Of a stretch of 64,000 nt of DNA, positions 47,913 to 56,337 are shown in pieces. The stretch is from Prochlorococcus sp. AG-402-B05. Its GTDB lineage: Bacteria; Cyanobacteriota; Cyanobacteriia; PCC-6307; Cyanobiaceae. The notes beneath the pieces are model-generated. The model saw only the letters and a program-made list of their open reading frames with translations. It was not told the origin of the DNA and did no database searches. The translations under genes and the position numbers were made by a program. The DNA lies in assembly GCA_003279635.1 (NCBI GenBank), contig QCHK01000005.1:49444-113443 (forward strand), in the 5' to 3' direction. The first letter of the stretch is position 1. Every line of letters begins with the position of its first letter.

Positions 47913-49011
47913 TTTTTTGCAAGCATTCACGTATTTCTTTATTAGAAATATTATTAAATAATTTTACATCACCAATTTTTAAGGGCATAACGAAACTCAC
48001 CTTGCCGTTCTTAACTTTCTTGTCTCCTTGAAGTGAGCTTAGAACACTTTCTATCTCAAGCTTAGGCCAATTAGAGGGCAAGCCTGCTTTCTCTATTAAT
48101 CGTTTCTGCCTTTTCGCGTTATCCTCTTTCCATAGTCCCCTCTGAACCGCTAACTGACCAACTGCAACCATACCCATTGCAACTGCCTCGCCATGCAGCC
48201 ATTTCCCATAACCACAAAGATTTTCTATTACGTGGCCAAATGTGTGACCATAATTTAAAAATGCTCTAACTCCACTTTCCTTCTCATCTTTCATAACAAT
48301 TTCTGCTTTAGATTTAGCAGAACGCTTAATTATTTCTATTAGTAGTTTTTCTTTTATGTTTGAAAGATCAGAAATATTTTCTTGCCTTTCTAGAAGATCG
48401 AATAGTTCTAAGTCTGATATAACTCCGTACTTTATTATTTCAGCCATACCTGCTTTGAACTCTCGTGATGGGAGAGTAATTAATGTTTTAGGGTCTATTA
48501 AGACCAATCTAGGTTGATGAAAAGCACCTATAAGATTTTTACCTTTTGAATGATTTATCCCTGTTTTACCACCAATAGAAGCATCAACCATGGCGAGTAA
48601 TGTGGTGGGGATTTGGACTACATTTACTCCACGCAACCATGTAGCAGCTGCAAAGCCTGTCATGTCTCCAATTACGCCACCTCCAAGGGCAATCATTAAT
48701 GATCCTCTCTCTAACCTCGCTTCATATGCCGCATTGTGGATTAAATCTATAGAAGATTGATTTTTTTGATCTTCTCCAGCTTTTATTATTAAAAGCTTTG
48801 GTTTGAATTTACTTTTTATCAGACTTTTGATTATGCAATCACCATAGTGATCAGAGACTTCCTTGTTGGACACGACTAATACTTTTTGTCCTTCCCTAAA
48901 ACCAATATTAAATAGCTCATCTCCTATGCTTTCAAGACTACTTTTTCCAATAACTATTTCGTATGGGTTGTTAGTTAGAGAGACTTTAATATGGTGGTTG
49001 TCTTTATTCAC
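47905..49011 (-). CDS. aroB: 3-dehydroquinate synthase
   Basis: Shikimate-pathway enzyme with NAD-site GGGVIGDMTGFAAATWLRGVNVVQIPTTLLAMVDASIGGKTGINHSKGKNLIGAFHQPRLVLID, then KAGMAEIIKYGVISD, and metal-binding NYGHTFGHVIEN with the His of GKWLHGEAVAMGMV. It cyclises DAHP to 3-dehydroquinate, needing NAD and a divalent metal. 368 aa. The start is GTG. The upstream 274 bases before purK carry a 10-base inverted repeat that could be its terminator-free regulatory site. Confidence 0.96.
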   Translation of the reverse strand: MNKDNHHIKVSLTNNPYEIVIGKSSLESIGDELFNIGFREGQKVLVVSNKEVSDHYGDCIIKSLIKSKFKPKLLIIKAGEDQKNQSSIDLIHNAAYEARLERGSLMIALGGGVIGDMTGFAAATWLRGVNVVQIPTTLLAMVDASIGGKTGINHSKGKNLIGAFHQPRLVLIDPKTLITLPSREFKAGMAEIIKYGVISDLELFDLLERQENISDLSNIKEKLLIEIIKRSAKSKAEIVMKDEKESGVRAFLNYGHTFGHVIENLCGYGKWLHGEAVAMGMVAVGQLAVQRGLWKEDNAKRQKRLIEKAGLPSNWPKLEIESVLSSLQGDKKVKNGKVSFVMPLKIGDVKLFNNISNKEIRECLQKIS

Positions 49012-49084
49012 AGTTGTGAGGGTATAAATTGTTTGATGGTTTATTACGTTAAATCATCAAATTATAGAAGTAATTATAGGTTTG

Positions 49085-49120
49085 ATGAACACATTTTATA
49101 AGCAAATGATATGTGTTCAT
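49085..49120. repeat. Inverted repeat in the aroB-purK spacer
   Basis: ATGAACACAT and ATGTGTTCAT are exact reverse complements separated by 16 bases, in the divergent promoter region of aroB and purK. No T-tract follows, so an operator is more likely than a terminator. Confidence 0.4.
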
Positions 49121-49285
49121 ATACTTTCAGTATTTATTCTGTGATCACATGGAGGAATATTCTTTAGGTTGTGAATCAAGGATGTTTTTATTAAAATCAG
49201 AATTCATACATTATTTGATTTGTTTATTCGCGATTTTGTTATTTGCTTGCTAGGGCAAAGCTCTAAAAATGAGGTCTTTAACTAA

Positions 49286-50431
49286 ATGATTGGGGTCGTG
49301 GGTGGAGGACAGCTCGCAATGCTTTTGATTGAGGCTGGAAAGAAAAGAAATGTTGATGTCGTTGTTCAGACGGCTGCTAAAACTGATCCTGCCGCTAAAA
49401 AGACAAATCAACTCGTTTTGCATGATCCTACGAATCCCGTGGGTACAAAACTTCTAGCAGAAAAGACCCGCTTTATTACTTTTGAGAATGAATGGGTTGA
49501 TATCTCAAGTTTACTTTCTCTTGAAAATAATGGAGTTTCTTTTGTCCCTAGACTTCAATCAATAAGACCTCTTCTTAATAAAATAACTCAAAGAGAGCTA
49601 TTAAACAGTCTTGATATTCCCTGTCCTGATTGGTTGGCTATACCATTAAAAAAAACAACAGAAATTGATCTTCCTGCAGATTGGGGATTTCCTTTGATGG
49701 CAAAAGCTGCCAAAGGTGGATATGACGGGAAAGGAACTAAAATTATTAAAAATCTAAAGCAACTTCAAGAATTTCTATCAGTTGAAAGAGAAGGGCAATG
49801 GATGTTAGAAAAATGGATCTCTTTTGATAAGGAATTATCCATTGTTTCTAGTAGGGATTCAAAAGGAATTGTCCGTAGTCTGCCAATCGTAGAGACATAT
49901 CAATCTAAACAAGTATGTGACTGGGTCCTTGCTCCAGCTGATATCAATCATGACGTTGATCTTATGGTTAGAAATATCGCAGCTTCGTTGCTTGCTGAGT
50001 TGCAATATGTTGGAGTTATTGCTATTGAATTTTTCTATGGATCTGAAGGATTACTTGTAAATGAAATAGCTCCAAGGACTCATAACTCAGGTCATTTTTC
50101 TATTGATGCTTGTAGCAGCAGTCAGTTTGATCAACAAATATGTATAACCTCTGGTATTGATGTACCCATGCCTGAAATGCTTGTTAATGGCGCTTTAATG
50201 GCAAACTTGCTTGGTTTGCAAAGTAGTTATCCAAAATCACTTACACAAAGATTAGATGATTTGAGAGGTATTCCTGGCTTGAATGTTCATTGGTATGAAA
50301 AAGAGGAAGAAAAAAAGGGCAGGAAGCTCGGTCACGTTACATATCTCTTGAATAATAAGAACGCTTTGTCTAGAAAAAAAGAAGCTTTAGATGTTTTACA
50401 AACCATACGTTCAATTTGGCCGACCTCTTGA
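49286..50431 (+). CDS. purK: N5-carboxyaminoimidazole ribonucleotide synthase
   Basis: ATP-grasp enzyme of purine synthesis: IGVVGGGQLAMLLIEAGKKRNVDV at the N-terminus, FITFENEWVDISSL, FPLMAKAAKGGYDGKGTKIIKN (ATP loop), GQWMLEKWISFDKELSIV and VNEIAPRTHNSGHFSIDACSSSQFDQQ. It carboxylates AIR with bicarbonate and ATP. 381 aa; ATG start. The gene for 6S RNA begins a few dozen bases after its stop, an arrangement conserved in cyanobacteria. Confidence 0.95.
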   Translation: MIGVVGGGQLAMLLIEAGKKRNVDVVVQTAAKTDPAAKKTNQLVLHDPTNPVGTKLLAEKTRFITFENEWVDISSLLSLENNGVSFVPRLQSIRPLLNKITQRELLNSLDIPCPDWLAIPLKKTTEIDLPADWGFPLMAKAAKGGYDGKGTKIIKNLKQLQEFLSVEREGQWMLEKWISFDKELSIVSSRDSKGIVRSLPIVETYQSKQVCDWVLAPADINHDVDLMVRNIAASLLAELQYVGVIAIEFFYGSEGLLVNEIAPRTHNSGHFSIDACSSSQFDQQICITSGIDVPMPEMLVNGALMANLLGLQSSYPKSLTQRLDDLRGIPGLNVHWYEKEEEKKGRKLGHVTYLLNNKNALSRKKEALDVLQTIRSIWPTS

Positions 50432-50456
50432 TAATATTTCTTTTAGATTGTTCCAG

Positions 50457-50629
50457 TACTGCTTTGTTGGTATAGGCCTTCTCAAGTGCTCTGATCTGAC
50501 TCTCTTTCGATATGGGGAAGCTGTCGTGAAAGTGACGTATACCAGCTTGTTCTGGAAACGAAGCTCCACTTTGAATCCCCCTCTGGTTCTTCCAGGTCGA
50601 TGCTTCTTGGGCCTTACGGCAAAGCGGTA
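50457..50629 (+). ncRNA. ssrS: 6S RNA
   Basis: The 173 bases after purK fold into the long rod expected of 6S RNA. TACTGCTTTG (50457-50466) pairs over 10 bases with CAAAGCGGTA (50620-50629), one pair being G-U. Further in, GTATAGGCC pairs with GGCCTTAC with one bulged T. A central region with GGGGAAG opposite TCCCCCT would make the polymerase-binding bubble. Position downstream of purK is the usual cyanobacterial one. A -10-like GATAAT/TAATAT stretch lies at the end of purK. It would bind RNA polymerase and compete with promoters. The exact ends are approximate. Confidence 0.8.
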
Positions 50630-50745
50630 CTTATTCTCAATGAGTGGATCTAAATAACATATCTTTCTTGAAAATTTGAATTATTTGCTCCTGGTTTTTA
50701 TTTGTTCCTAGTGGTTGCATTTTTTCACTGTACAGACAGTAGAAA

Positions 50746-51096
50746 TCAAGAGGTTAATCCTTTAGATTTGCGGACCTTTCTCAGTAGCTCATGATCTTCT
50801 CTTGCTCTTTTATCTAGAATGGCTATATCTTTTCTGGCTTTTTTATCAACTTTTTGAATATCTTCTCTTGCTCTTTGGTCCAGTAGTGCAATATCTTTTC
50901 TTGCTCTCTGATCCATGTTCTCAAGGTCTGCTCTAGCTCGTTGATCAGCATTCTCTAAATCGATTTTTGCTCTTTCTACCATGCTTGTCATTGAGTCCAC
51001 CATCATTGATAAAGCGGCAGGAACTTGCTTCCCAGAAGCTGAAAAAGAGGACTGCTTATTAAGACTAATACTAGTGTTTGCTTGATTCGAAGCCAT
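50746..51096 (-). CDS. Hendecad-repeat protein
   Basis: 116 aa. From about residue 38 there are six consecutive 11-residue units: ERAKIDLENAD, QRARADLENMD, QRARKDIALLD, QRAREDIQKVD, KKARKDIAILD, KRAREDHELLR. The period of 11 with alternating basic and acidic residues and hydrophobic D-L/I positions suggests a long amphipathic hendecad helix or lipid-binding/filament protein. N-terminal part is Ser/Met-rich. Function unknown. ATG start. Immediately downstream of it on the map (same DNA, other strand) is 6S RNA. Confidence 0.65.
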   Translation of the reverse strand: MASNQANTSISLNKQSSFSASGKQVPAALSMMVDSMTSMVERAKIDLENADQRARADLENMDQRARKDIALLDQRAREDIQKVDKKARKDIAILDKRAREDHELLRKVRKSKGLTS

Positions 51097-51111
51097 AGGT
51101 TTAATTAAAAT

Positions 51112-51138
51112 AGGCTTTCATTAGTTAGAAGCCTTTTT
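51112..51138. terminator. Hairpin terminator AGGCTT/AAGCCT with T-run
   Basis: AGGCTT, an 11-base loop, AAGCCT and then five T form an intrinsic-terminator-like hairpin on the plus strand; read on the minus strand it is followed by ATTTT. It lies 16 bases upstream of the hendecad-repeat gene and would isolate that gene from the minus-strand gene at 51334. Confidence 0.55.
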
Positions 51139-51333
51139 ATTTATATTTCTAATTATCTCCTTTTATTAGCCCAATAAATCAAAATCTTCTGAACAAAAAC
51201 GAGATGTAATAGAGAGAAAATGCTTTTGCTTGAAAAGGTCATTAATACATGATTTGATTTTTTTACAGACTTTGATGAAATCTAGTTTTCAGACCAAGTA
51301 ATTAAGTTATCTAAATAAATAAAATCAATAATA

Positions 51334-51549
51334 TTACCCCTTTGGATAAAGCCTAGCTATTCTCTGCTTTTGATTTTCTTCTTCTAGGCTTTTTCTTTTC
51401 CGATCCTTGTAAGAATTATCATCTTCATTAAGCCTAAAAAAGACAAAATAGAACATAATACCTGTGAAAATAAATCCAATTAATAGCACCCAAAAACCAA
51501 TTAAACCTGTAGGAGATAAGTAGCTAATGTCGAAAGGAGTATTATTCAT
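51334..51549 (-). CDS. Small membrane protein, unknown
   Basis: 71 aa with an N-terminal segment (NNTPFDISYLSPTG), one transmembrane helix (LIGFWVLLIGFIFTGIMFYFVFF) and a strongly charged C-terminal tail (NEDDNSYKDRKRKSLEEENQKQRIARLYPKG). The tail is likely cytoplasmic or stromal by the positive-inside rule. No family recognised; similar tiny single-pass proteins are common in picocyanobacteria. ATG start. It precedes the hairpin terminator at 51112 in its direction of transcription. Confidence 0.55.
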   Translation of the reverse strand: MNNTPFDISYLSPTGLIGFWVLLIGFIFTGIMFYFVFFRLNEDDNSYKDRKRKSLEEENQKQRIARLYPKG

Positions 51550-51709
51550 TTTTTTTTACAAAAAAAGTCTAGACTCTATATTATCTACAATAAATAGGAA
51601 ATGAAGGAATAGCTACGTTTTTCATAAACCTAATTTGAGGCTTTGAACTTAAAAGATTTATAAGCTTTTAATAAGAGTTTTTACGCATTAACACATAGTA
51701 AAAATTAAT

Positions 51710-51715
51710 TATAAT
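51710..51715 (+). promoter_or_regulatory. -10 box for the 44-aa membrane-peptide gene
   Basis: A perfect TATAAT lies 25 bases before the ATG at 51740, giving a leader of about 15 to 20 bases. Confidence 0.45.
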
Positions 51716-51739
51716 AGTAGATATTATTTTGCTAATAAA

Positions 51740-51874
51740 ATGGAAGGAACTCATAACTATGCTATGAACCTTCTCGTTCCACTAATGGGCATTGCACCTT
51801 TGCTAATGCTCTTTGTGATAAAAGGAGAGAAAAAAACAAAGACTGCAAAGAGTTGGACAAGATCGATTAACTAG
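51740..51874 (+). CDS. Membrane peptide, 44 aa (not in ORF track)
   Basis: The ORF MEGTHNYAMNLLVPLMGIAP, then LLMLFVIKGEKKTKTAKSWTRSIN, has a single short hydrophobic helix followed by a basic tail: the layout of a small single-pass membrane peptide. A TATAAT box precedes it at a suitable distance. The codons are normal for the region. No family match is known to me. I think it is a real tiny gene, based mainly on promoter, hydrophobicity pattern and clean ends. Confidence 0.55.
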   Translation: MEGTHNYAMNLLVPLMGIAPLLMLFVIKGEKKTKTAKSWTRSIN

Positions 51875-52191
51875 ATATGAAATGAATAAGACTTAGCTTC
51901 TCTTTGAAACATTGAGCAATTTATAAAAATATTAATTAAGAAAAACTGCTTATAGCTAAATGAATATGTTTATTAAACTATACTTTATATTAAAGTACTT
52001 CTTTATTTGTAATACTTTTTGATTGATGAGTAATCTTAAAAATATCAAGTTGATGATTTAGTGATAGCTTTAGATAGGTTTGTTAGGTTTTCACACTCAC
52101 ACTTTTGATTTCTTTTCGCTATATTAAAGAAAAGTTATAAAATAATAACTAATTTAATTAATTCTTTTAATTTTAATTCATTTATTTACAA
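51875..52191. other. Intergenic region without a visible gene
   Basis: These 317 AT-rich bases have no ORF that I can support; only a possible -10-like TATATT near 52120 is seen. Confidence 0.4.
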
Positions 52192-52314
52192 ATGCATAAA
52201 AACCAAACTCAGCAATTTGCAAAATTTTTTCTTAAAGATTTAAAATCTAAGAAACAAGATCAGAATAAAAAAAATTCTCATGTTGAAAAGTTAAATTTTT
52301 CCTCATCTAGTTAA
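52192..52314 (+). CDS. Basic peptide, 40 aa (not in ORF track)
   Basis: MHKNQTQQFAKFFLKDLKSK, then KQDQNKKNSHVEKLNFSSSS: very lysine-rich, no membrane segment, Ser-rich end. ATG start and TAA stop. It could be a small nucleic-acid-binding or regulatory peptide, or only a chance ORF; the low complexity lowers confidence. It is the second of a row of tiny plus-strand ORFs in this accessory block. Confidence 0.35.
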   Translation: MHKNQTQQFAKFFLKDLKSKKQDQNKKNSHVEKLNFSSSS

Positions 52315-52599
52315 CTATTTTTTCTTTATGTAAAAATTTAAAAGAGTTAATTGAGAATATTTATAAAGTTTTTATACTAGATTTGATCTAATATAATACA
52401 CAAACTCTTATATAGTTATTTTTATAAGTATGTAATTAATACCTAGTTTTACTCACTTAATAAAATAAACTAAAAAAAATGAATAAAATTAAAACCATGC
52501 AAAATGTAACTTGATTTTATTTGAGGGATATGAACAAATTTATCCAAAGAAAAACTACTCTTAAATTGTAGCTCCTATGAAGAGCTATCTTCTATTGAT

Positions 52600-52710
52600 A
52601 TGGCAAGGAATCTTCAACTTCTTTCTAACAAGGAGTTAACTCAATGTGCATTAGCGTGTGATCAAAAAAAATCCTCAGAGATACTATTTTATTTTAAAGA
52701 TCACAGATAA
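52600..52710 (+). CDS. Cys-containing peptide, 36 aa (not in ORF track)
   Basis: MARNLQLLSNKELTQCALAC, then DQKKSSEILFYFKDHR: two Cys four residues apart (CALAC). In-frame codons upstream are open back to a stop but have no start codon, so the ATG here is the only choice. It is short enough to be chance; the Cys spacing and the next Cys-bearing ORF make it interesting. Confidence 0.35.
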   Translation: MARNLQLLSNKELTQCALACDQKKSSEILFYFKDHR

Positions 52711-52793
52711 GTGAATTTACCTAAAAAAGTTTTGTTAATTTATGAATGAATTTAATCATTTAATAGTATCTTTAATTAGTACTAAAAAAAAAT

Positions 52794-52982
52794 ATGAAAA
52801 CGGCACAAGATAGATATTTTGAATGTTTAGAAGTTTGTATCGAAGATGAGCAGGGAAAATCTTGTCGCCAAGTATGTGCACCTATATTAAATGATGATCC
52901 TTTTGATCATCCCACAGTTCCAATAATTAATAACCATTCATTGTTTAAAAGGAAGACTTCAAGTCTAAATCTTGAAGAATAA
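52794..52982 (+). CDS. Small Cys-pair protein, 62 aa
   Basis: MKTAQDRYFECLEVCIEDEQGKSCRQVCAPIL shows CxxxC twice (CLEVC and CRQVC), the pattern of twin CX3C helix-hairpin-like proteins, followed by a Pro/His-containing tail (DDPFDHPTVPIINNHSL). It could bind metal or form disulfides. No signal peptide. ATG start; codons are normal. I do not recognise a named family. Confidence 0.55.
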   Translation: MKTAQDRYFECLEVCIEDEQGKSCRQVCAPILNDDPFDHPTVPIINNHSLFKRKTSSLNLEE

Positions 52983-53120
52983 AATTTTAATTGAAAAGCA
53001 ATTATAAATTTAAATATTCAATTTTTTTTACTATCGTTTTAGAAGTTAATGGTCACTTTAATAATTGGAGGTTCAACAATGTTAATAAATTAGCTAGATT
53101 CTTTAAAATTTTATAAAATC

Positions 53121-53279
53121 ATGGATACTCCTATCACTCACATAAATTTATTCAATGCAATGCTTGCTCTTTATGTGATTGGTTATCAAATATCTATTTG
53201 CTCAGATTGGAGTTGGATTCCAATGAATAAAGAGGATTACCAACTTCCTTATCAAAATAAATGGAGTCAGACTACTTAG
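53121..53279 (+). CDS. Small hydrophobic protein, 52 aa (not in ORF track)
   Basis: MDTPITHINLFNAMLALYVI, then GYQISICSDWSWIPMNKEDYQLPYQNKWSQTT: an N-terminal half with a short hydrophobic stretch, then an aromatic-rich (Trp, Tyr) tail. ATG start, TAG stop. The composition is not random (few Lys runs, several Trp), which supports coding. Function unknown. Confidence 0.45.
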   Translation: MDTPITHINLFNAMLALYVIGYQISICSDWSWIPMNKEDYQLPYQNKWSQTT

Positions 53280-53461
53280 TATACTATTAATTTAAAAATA
53301 TAGATTTGATTTTAATAAATTAAAAATTTGTTAAATATTTAAGAAATGAATCTTAGGTTTATATCAATTAACTATATTATTAATATATTATATATTTTTG
53401 AATATTAATTAAATAGACAATTAATTGATAACTTTATAAATTTACCCTTGTTAATTGCAAT

Positions 53462-53638
53462 TTATATACTTTGAACCACATGAAATAAACCGAATGAATA
53501 TCCTCCTATAAGTATCCAACCCAAAATTGCCGAAATTATAGTAGACCTTCGGTTGTGTCTTCTTATTGCATTCTCGATCATTTCATTTACATCTTCTCTA
53601 TTTATTAGATTTGTTGATTTAGGATTTGTTGAAGTCAT
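53462..53638 (-). CDS. Small single-pass membrane protein, 58 aa (not in ORF track)
   Basis: The ORF MTSTNPKSTNLINREDVNEM, then IENAIRRHNRRSTIISAILGWILIGGYSFGLFHVVQSI, has a polar N-terminal half with a basic IRRHNRRS just before a single transmembrane helix (IISAILGWILIGGYSFGLF). The arrangement is typical of tiny tail-anchored membrane proteins of Prochlorococcus and its phages. ATG start, TAA stop, no frameshift. Function unknown. Confidence 0.6.
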   Translation of the reverse strand: MTSTNPKSTNLINREDVNEMIENAIRRHNRRSTIISAILGWILIGGYSFGLFHVVQSI

Positions 53639-53816
53639 TTGTTTTTATGAAAAATTGATATTTGAGATTGTTTAATCTCTTTTAAACGAATTCAAATTGA
53701 GACAAAAACTGCTTATTAAGCAGTGGTTATCTATCTTTATAGCTATTCTTGATCGATGCTATAAATGAATAGCTGAAGGATCAAAAGCTGATTCATGTGT
53801 AAATAATTGTTAACAC

Positions 53817-53963
53817 TATAATGGATTTTCTTGGAAGTTGTGTAGGTAAAATCACTTTAATCTGTATTCATCTCGTACTAATTACCAATTACCCTTAAGA
53901 AGAAATCTGGGCTGAGCGGTATTCCTCTTGTAGAAGAAACTGTGGTGCTGAATACTTTTTTTT
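53817..53963 (+). ncRNA. Putative small RNA
   Basis: A perfect TATAAT at 53817-53822 is followed by about 135 bases with no credible ORF. They end in GAATAC plus eight T, preceded by GTATTC about 30 bases earlier (a 6-7 bp closing stem with an inner TCTT-GTAG-AAGA hairpin). That is the layout of a promoter, small transcript and intrinsic terminator. It matches no RNA family I recall. Confidence 0.3.
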
Positions 53964-54315
53964 AGAAGATTTATGCAAAGTTAAAATATTGCGATTAAAT
54001 TTAATATTTTCAACATTAAATAATCATGTTAATAGCCCTGTCTCCGGTAAAGCACATGTTTCCACATTTGATTGCTAAGACTTTAAAACAATAAATTATT
54101 ACTAATTAATCGCTAATAGATATCGATCATAAAATAGTAAAGCTAGAGTTTGCTTTTGTTACCTCTCAGTCTATTGATGACCAGAACTGATCAGATCAAA
54201 GATCTGATAAAAATGATGTGGGGTCAATATTAAGAGCTGAGTGAAAAAGTATAATTTTGTAAGTTTTTTTTATTTTAGTTTATATGTTAAGCAAAGTTTA
54301 TTTACGAAGAATACG
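53964..54315. other. Intergenic region downstream of the putative small RNA
   Basis: No gene seen. An 8-bp hairpin (TCAGATC-AAA-GATCTGA type) is near 54190-54208. Confidence 0.35.
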
Positions 54316-54771
54316 TTATGTGTTCTTTTCGTTATTGTCTGGTTCATTCTTTTCTAAATGCTTTCTAGTTAGAAATGAATATGAAGCTTGATGTTTTTCC
54401 TTCCATTCTTTATGTTCTTTTATCTGATCTTTTAACTTTTCTAAACTCTCTTTTTCTTCTGGATAAAACCTTTCTAAGTATTCAGGACTTAAATTTATAT
54501 TACCTTCAAATTCATAAACCATTTCCTCAAATGATTCACATAAGCCAAGGATGTCTGCCATAAAATCTTCAAATTCATCAATAGTTATTTCTTGAAGAAC
54601 CTTTCTTAACTTACTTTGACTCAATTCCTCTGGCGCCCATTCTTTTTTTAAAACGTGAAGAAGATTGAGTTGGCCAATTCTATCAAGAAGATCCCACTTG
54701 GAGGCATCATCGGCTGAGTAAAAATAAGAGCCATCACCGGATTGATAAAACTTTCCTCTTTCTTTATCCAT
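54316..54771 (-). CDS. Acidic helical protein, unknown
   Basis: 151 aa, soluble, acidic, mostly helical. Its start KFYQSGDGSYFYSADDASKWDLLDRIGQLNLLHVL suggests a small sheet-helix head; the rest (EEMVYEFEGNINLSPEYLERFYPEEKESLEKLKDQIKEHKEWKEK) is charged and coiled-coil-like. No family recognised. ATG start. It is one of the longer ORFs of this accessory block, and the codon pattern over 150 residues supports a real gene. Confidence 0.6.
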   Translation of the reverse strand: MDKERGKFYQSGDGSYFYSADDASKWDLLDRIGQLNLLHVLKKEWAPEELSQSKLRKVLQEITIDEFEDFMADILGLCESFEEMVYEFEGNINLSPEYLERFYPEEKESLEKLKDQIKEHKEWKEKHQASYSFLTRKHLEKNEPDNNEKNT

Positions 54772-55003
54772 TTATTTATGTAATGGGATTATATATTAAA
54801 TTTTCTGTATTAGGTTTACAGTGGTAAGGCATTTGATTTAATTTCTTTATGATTAAATTTTAGTTTAGTAAGGTATAGAATTTTGACTTGGTTTATACAT
54901 TAGAATAGCATTCCATTTCACACCTTTCTATTTTTTAATTAATTTCAAGTTTATTATTTATTCAAAATATTATTCTTCTCTTCGGAGGTATTAAATATTA
55001 TTT

Positions 55004-55405
55004 TTAATCAAAGAAATCTAATGGAAAGGGACCAATTGTTTTCGATGTCAATGAATTTTCATAATGTTGACATGTAATTAATATACCTTCACCCAAGCCA
55101 AATTCATTCCTAGCGTGAATTTCACCGGTTTTTTGGTTCGCCTTTAAGAATATTGGGCCATCAGTACTAGGTAATGTGATGCATTCCATTTCCTCGTATT
55201 TAAATTTTTCTTCTATTCTTCTAACTGCATTTATTCCTCTTTTTAATGAAGGTGACATTACTCCTATGGTTATCCAATCTGATTTTTTAATAAGATGAAT
55301 GAGCTGATTTAAAAGTTTTCTTGATTGTTTTCTATTTAATTTAGGAGCAGATCTAAATTTATCAAGGTCTTCTAATCTGCAGATATCAATATTTTTTGTA
55401 GACAT
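55004..55405 (-). CDS. DUF1824 protein
   Basis: 133 aa matching the cyanobacterial DUF1824 family: LRRLE-like start, WITIGVMSPSLKRGINAVRRIEEKFKYEEM, DGPIFLKANQKTGEIHARNEFGLGEGILITCQHYE and a short PFPLDFF end. The family is small, soluble and of unknown function, nearly universal in cyanobacteria. ATG start. It stands alone with AT-rich spacers on both sides. Confidence 0.82.
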   Translation of the reverse strand: MSTKNIDICRLEDLDKFRSAPKLNRKQSRKLLNQLIHLIKKSDWITIGVMSPSLKRGINAVRRIEEKFKYEEMECITLPSTDGPIFLKANQKTGEIHARNEFGLGEGILITCQHYENSLTSKTIGPFPLDFFD

Positions 55406-55638
55406 TTAGATAGTTATTTTATCTATTTTATCAGCCGGCGCATTTTTCTCTGGCATTTATCTATATGATTAAAATCTTTATATATATATGTACTTTTGCC
55501 TTTTTAGTTTTGTTTGAAAGATACTAAATATGTTTTACTATTATGACTATCAAAAAATCATCTAATGACAAACTTCTATCTATTATGATTTGTATATGCG
55601 TTCATTTGATTATATTCTCGGATTGTATTTGATTTCTA

Positions 55639-55830
55639 TTAATTAAGATTATTAGATTCTTTTATTCTTCTGGATTCATGCAATTGTTCTAACTCGTTAT
55701 AGACATCACGTAATGTTTTCTGTATGTGATCTAAATTGTCGATAGATCCAAGTGAATTCATGGCTTTTATAAGGCTTTCTTTCGCTTCAATCAAGCCTCG
55801 ACATTGAGTGCTACCCGCTTCTGAAGACAT
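55639..55830 (-). CDS. Small helical protein, 63 aa
   Basis: MSSEAGSTQCRGLIEAKESLIKAMNSLGSIDNLDHIQKTLRDVYNELEQLHESRR: an amphipathic two-helix, all-alpha pattern with a charged tail. It resembles the small coiled-coil proteins at 60545 and 63691 in having L-x-x-V-Y-x-x-L-x-x-L-H (RDVYNELEQLHES against KEVYNSLDALHQL), so it may be a more distant member of the same group. ATG start. Function unknown. Confidence 0.55.
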   Translation of the reverse strand: MSSEAGSTQCRGLIEAKESLIKAMNSLGSIDNLDHIQKTLRDVYNELEQLHESRRIKESNNLN

Positions 55831-55995
55831 CTTTGTATGAGTTGTTGGGATGAATTTATTATAACTTTTCTTTTAAATGAGTAATTTTCTTTTCAATTTT
55901 TTTAAACTATTATTTCTTTAACTTCACTTTAGATTTATAGACTTGACGAAGCCTGCGTTTCAAATTAAAAACAGAAAAAAGACTTTGTTTTTTTG

Positions 55996-56265
55996 ATGGC
56001 AAAATTAGAAAATCTTGAAGGTCCTATTGGTTGGCTCATAGATCCTCACAATAAATGGGCAATCAACTTTGACTTTAAAAAGCTAACTAATGATCAGAAC
56101 CCTGCAGATTTCACTATTGATATGTGGGGAGTCGTTCCAAACGGTAAACCTATGCAATTTAAAAGCAGAAGAAAGGTCACAAAACAAGAGTCATTAAAGA
56201 CCTGGAAACAATTGCTCTCATCAAATTGGGTTCAATTTGATTTTGAAATGAATAAGAGTACTTAA
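55996..56265 (+). CDS. DUF1651-like small protein
   Basis: 89 aa from the ATG at 55996. GPIGWLIDPHNKWAINFDFKKL, PNGKPMQFKSRRKVTKQESLKTWKQLLSSNWVQF fit the DUF1651 pattern: WL-D near the start, then K-P-M-x-x-K-S-R and A/S-L-x-x-W-x-x-L-x-x-x-x-W. This family occurs mainly in Prochlorococcus and marine Synechococcus, in multiple copies; the function is unknown. Soluble. Confidence 0.7.
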   Translation: MAKLENLEGPIGWLIDPHNKWAINFDFKKLTNDQNPADFTIDMWGVVPNGKPMQFKSRRKVTKQESLKTWKQLLSSNWVQFDFEMNKST

Positions 56266-56337
56266 AAGGCTTTTTAATCTAATGGGCATTCTCCTTTTTA
56301 CTAGTTATCATAAAATTATGTATTTATTATTTTAAGA

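Noticed and set aside
49149-49253. 34-aa ORF before purK (MEEYSLGCESR...)
   Set aside because: No supporting promoter, domain or pattern beyond chance length.
50391-50657. Plus-strand ORF of 88 aa after purK
   Set aside because: It overlaps the purK end and the 6S RNA; codon pattern is random and the RNA fold explains the sequence.
51740-53279. CRISPR array or tandem repeats in the small-gene island
   Set aside because: No regularly spaced repeats were found; the A/T runs are simple composition.
54185-54210. Hairpin TCAGATC-AAA-GATCTGA as a terminator
   Set aside because: Eight-base stem without T-tract and no gene immediately upstream; too weak to call.
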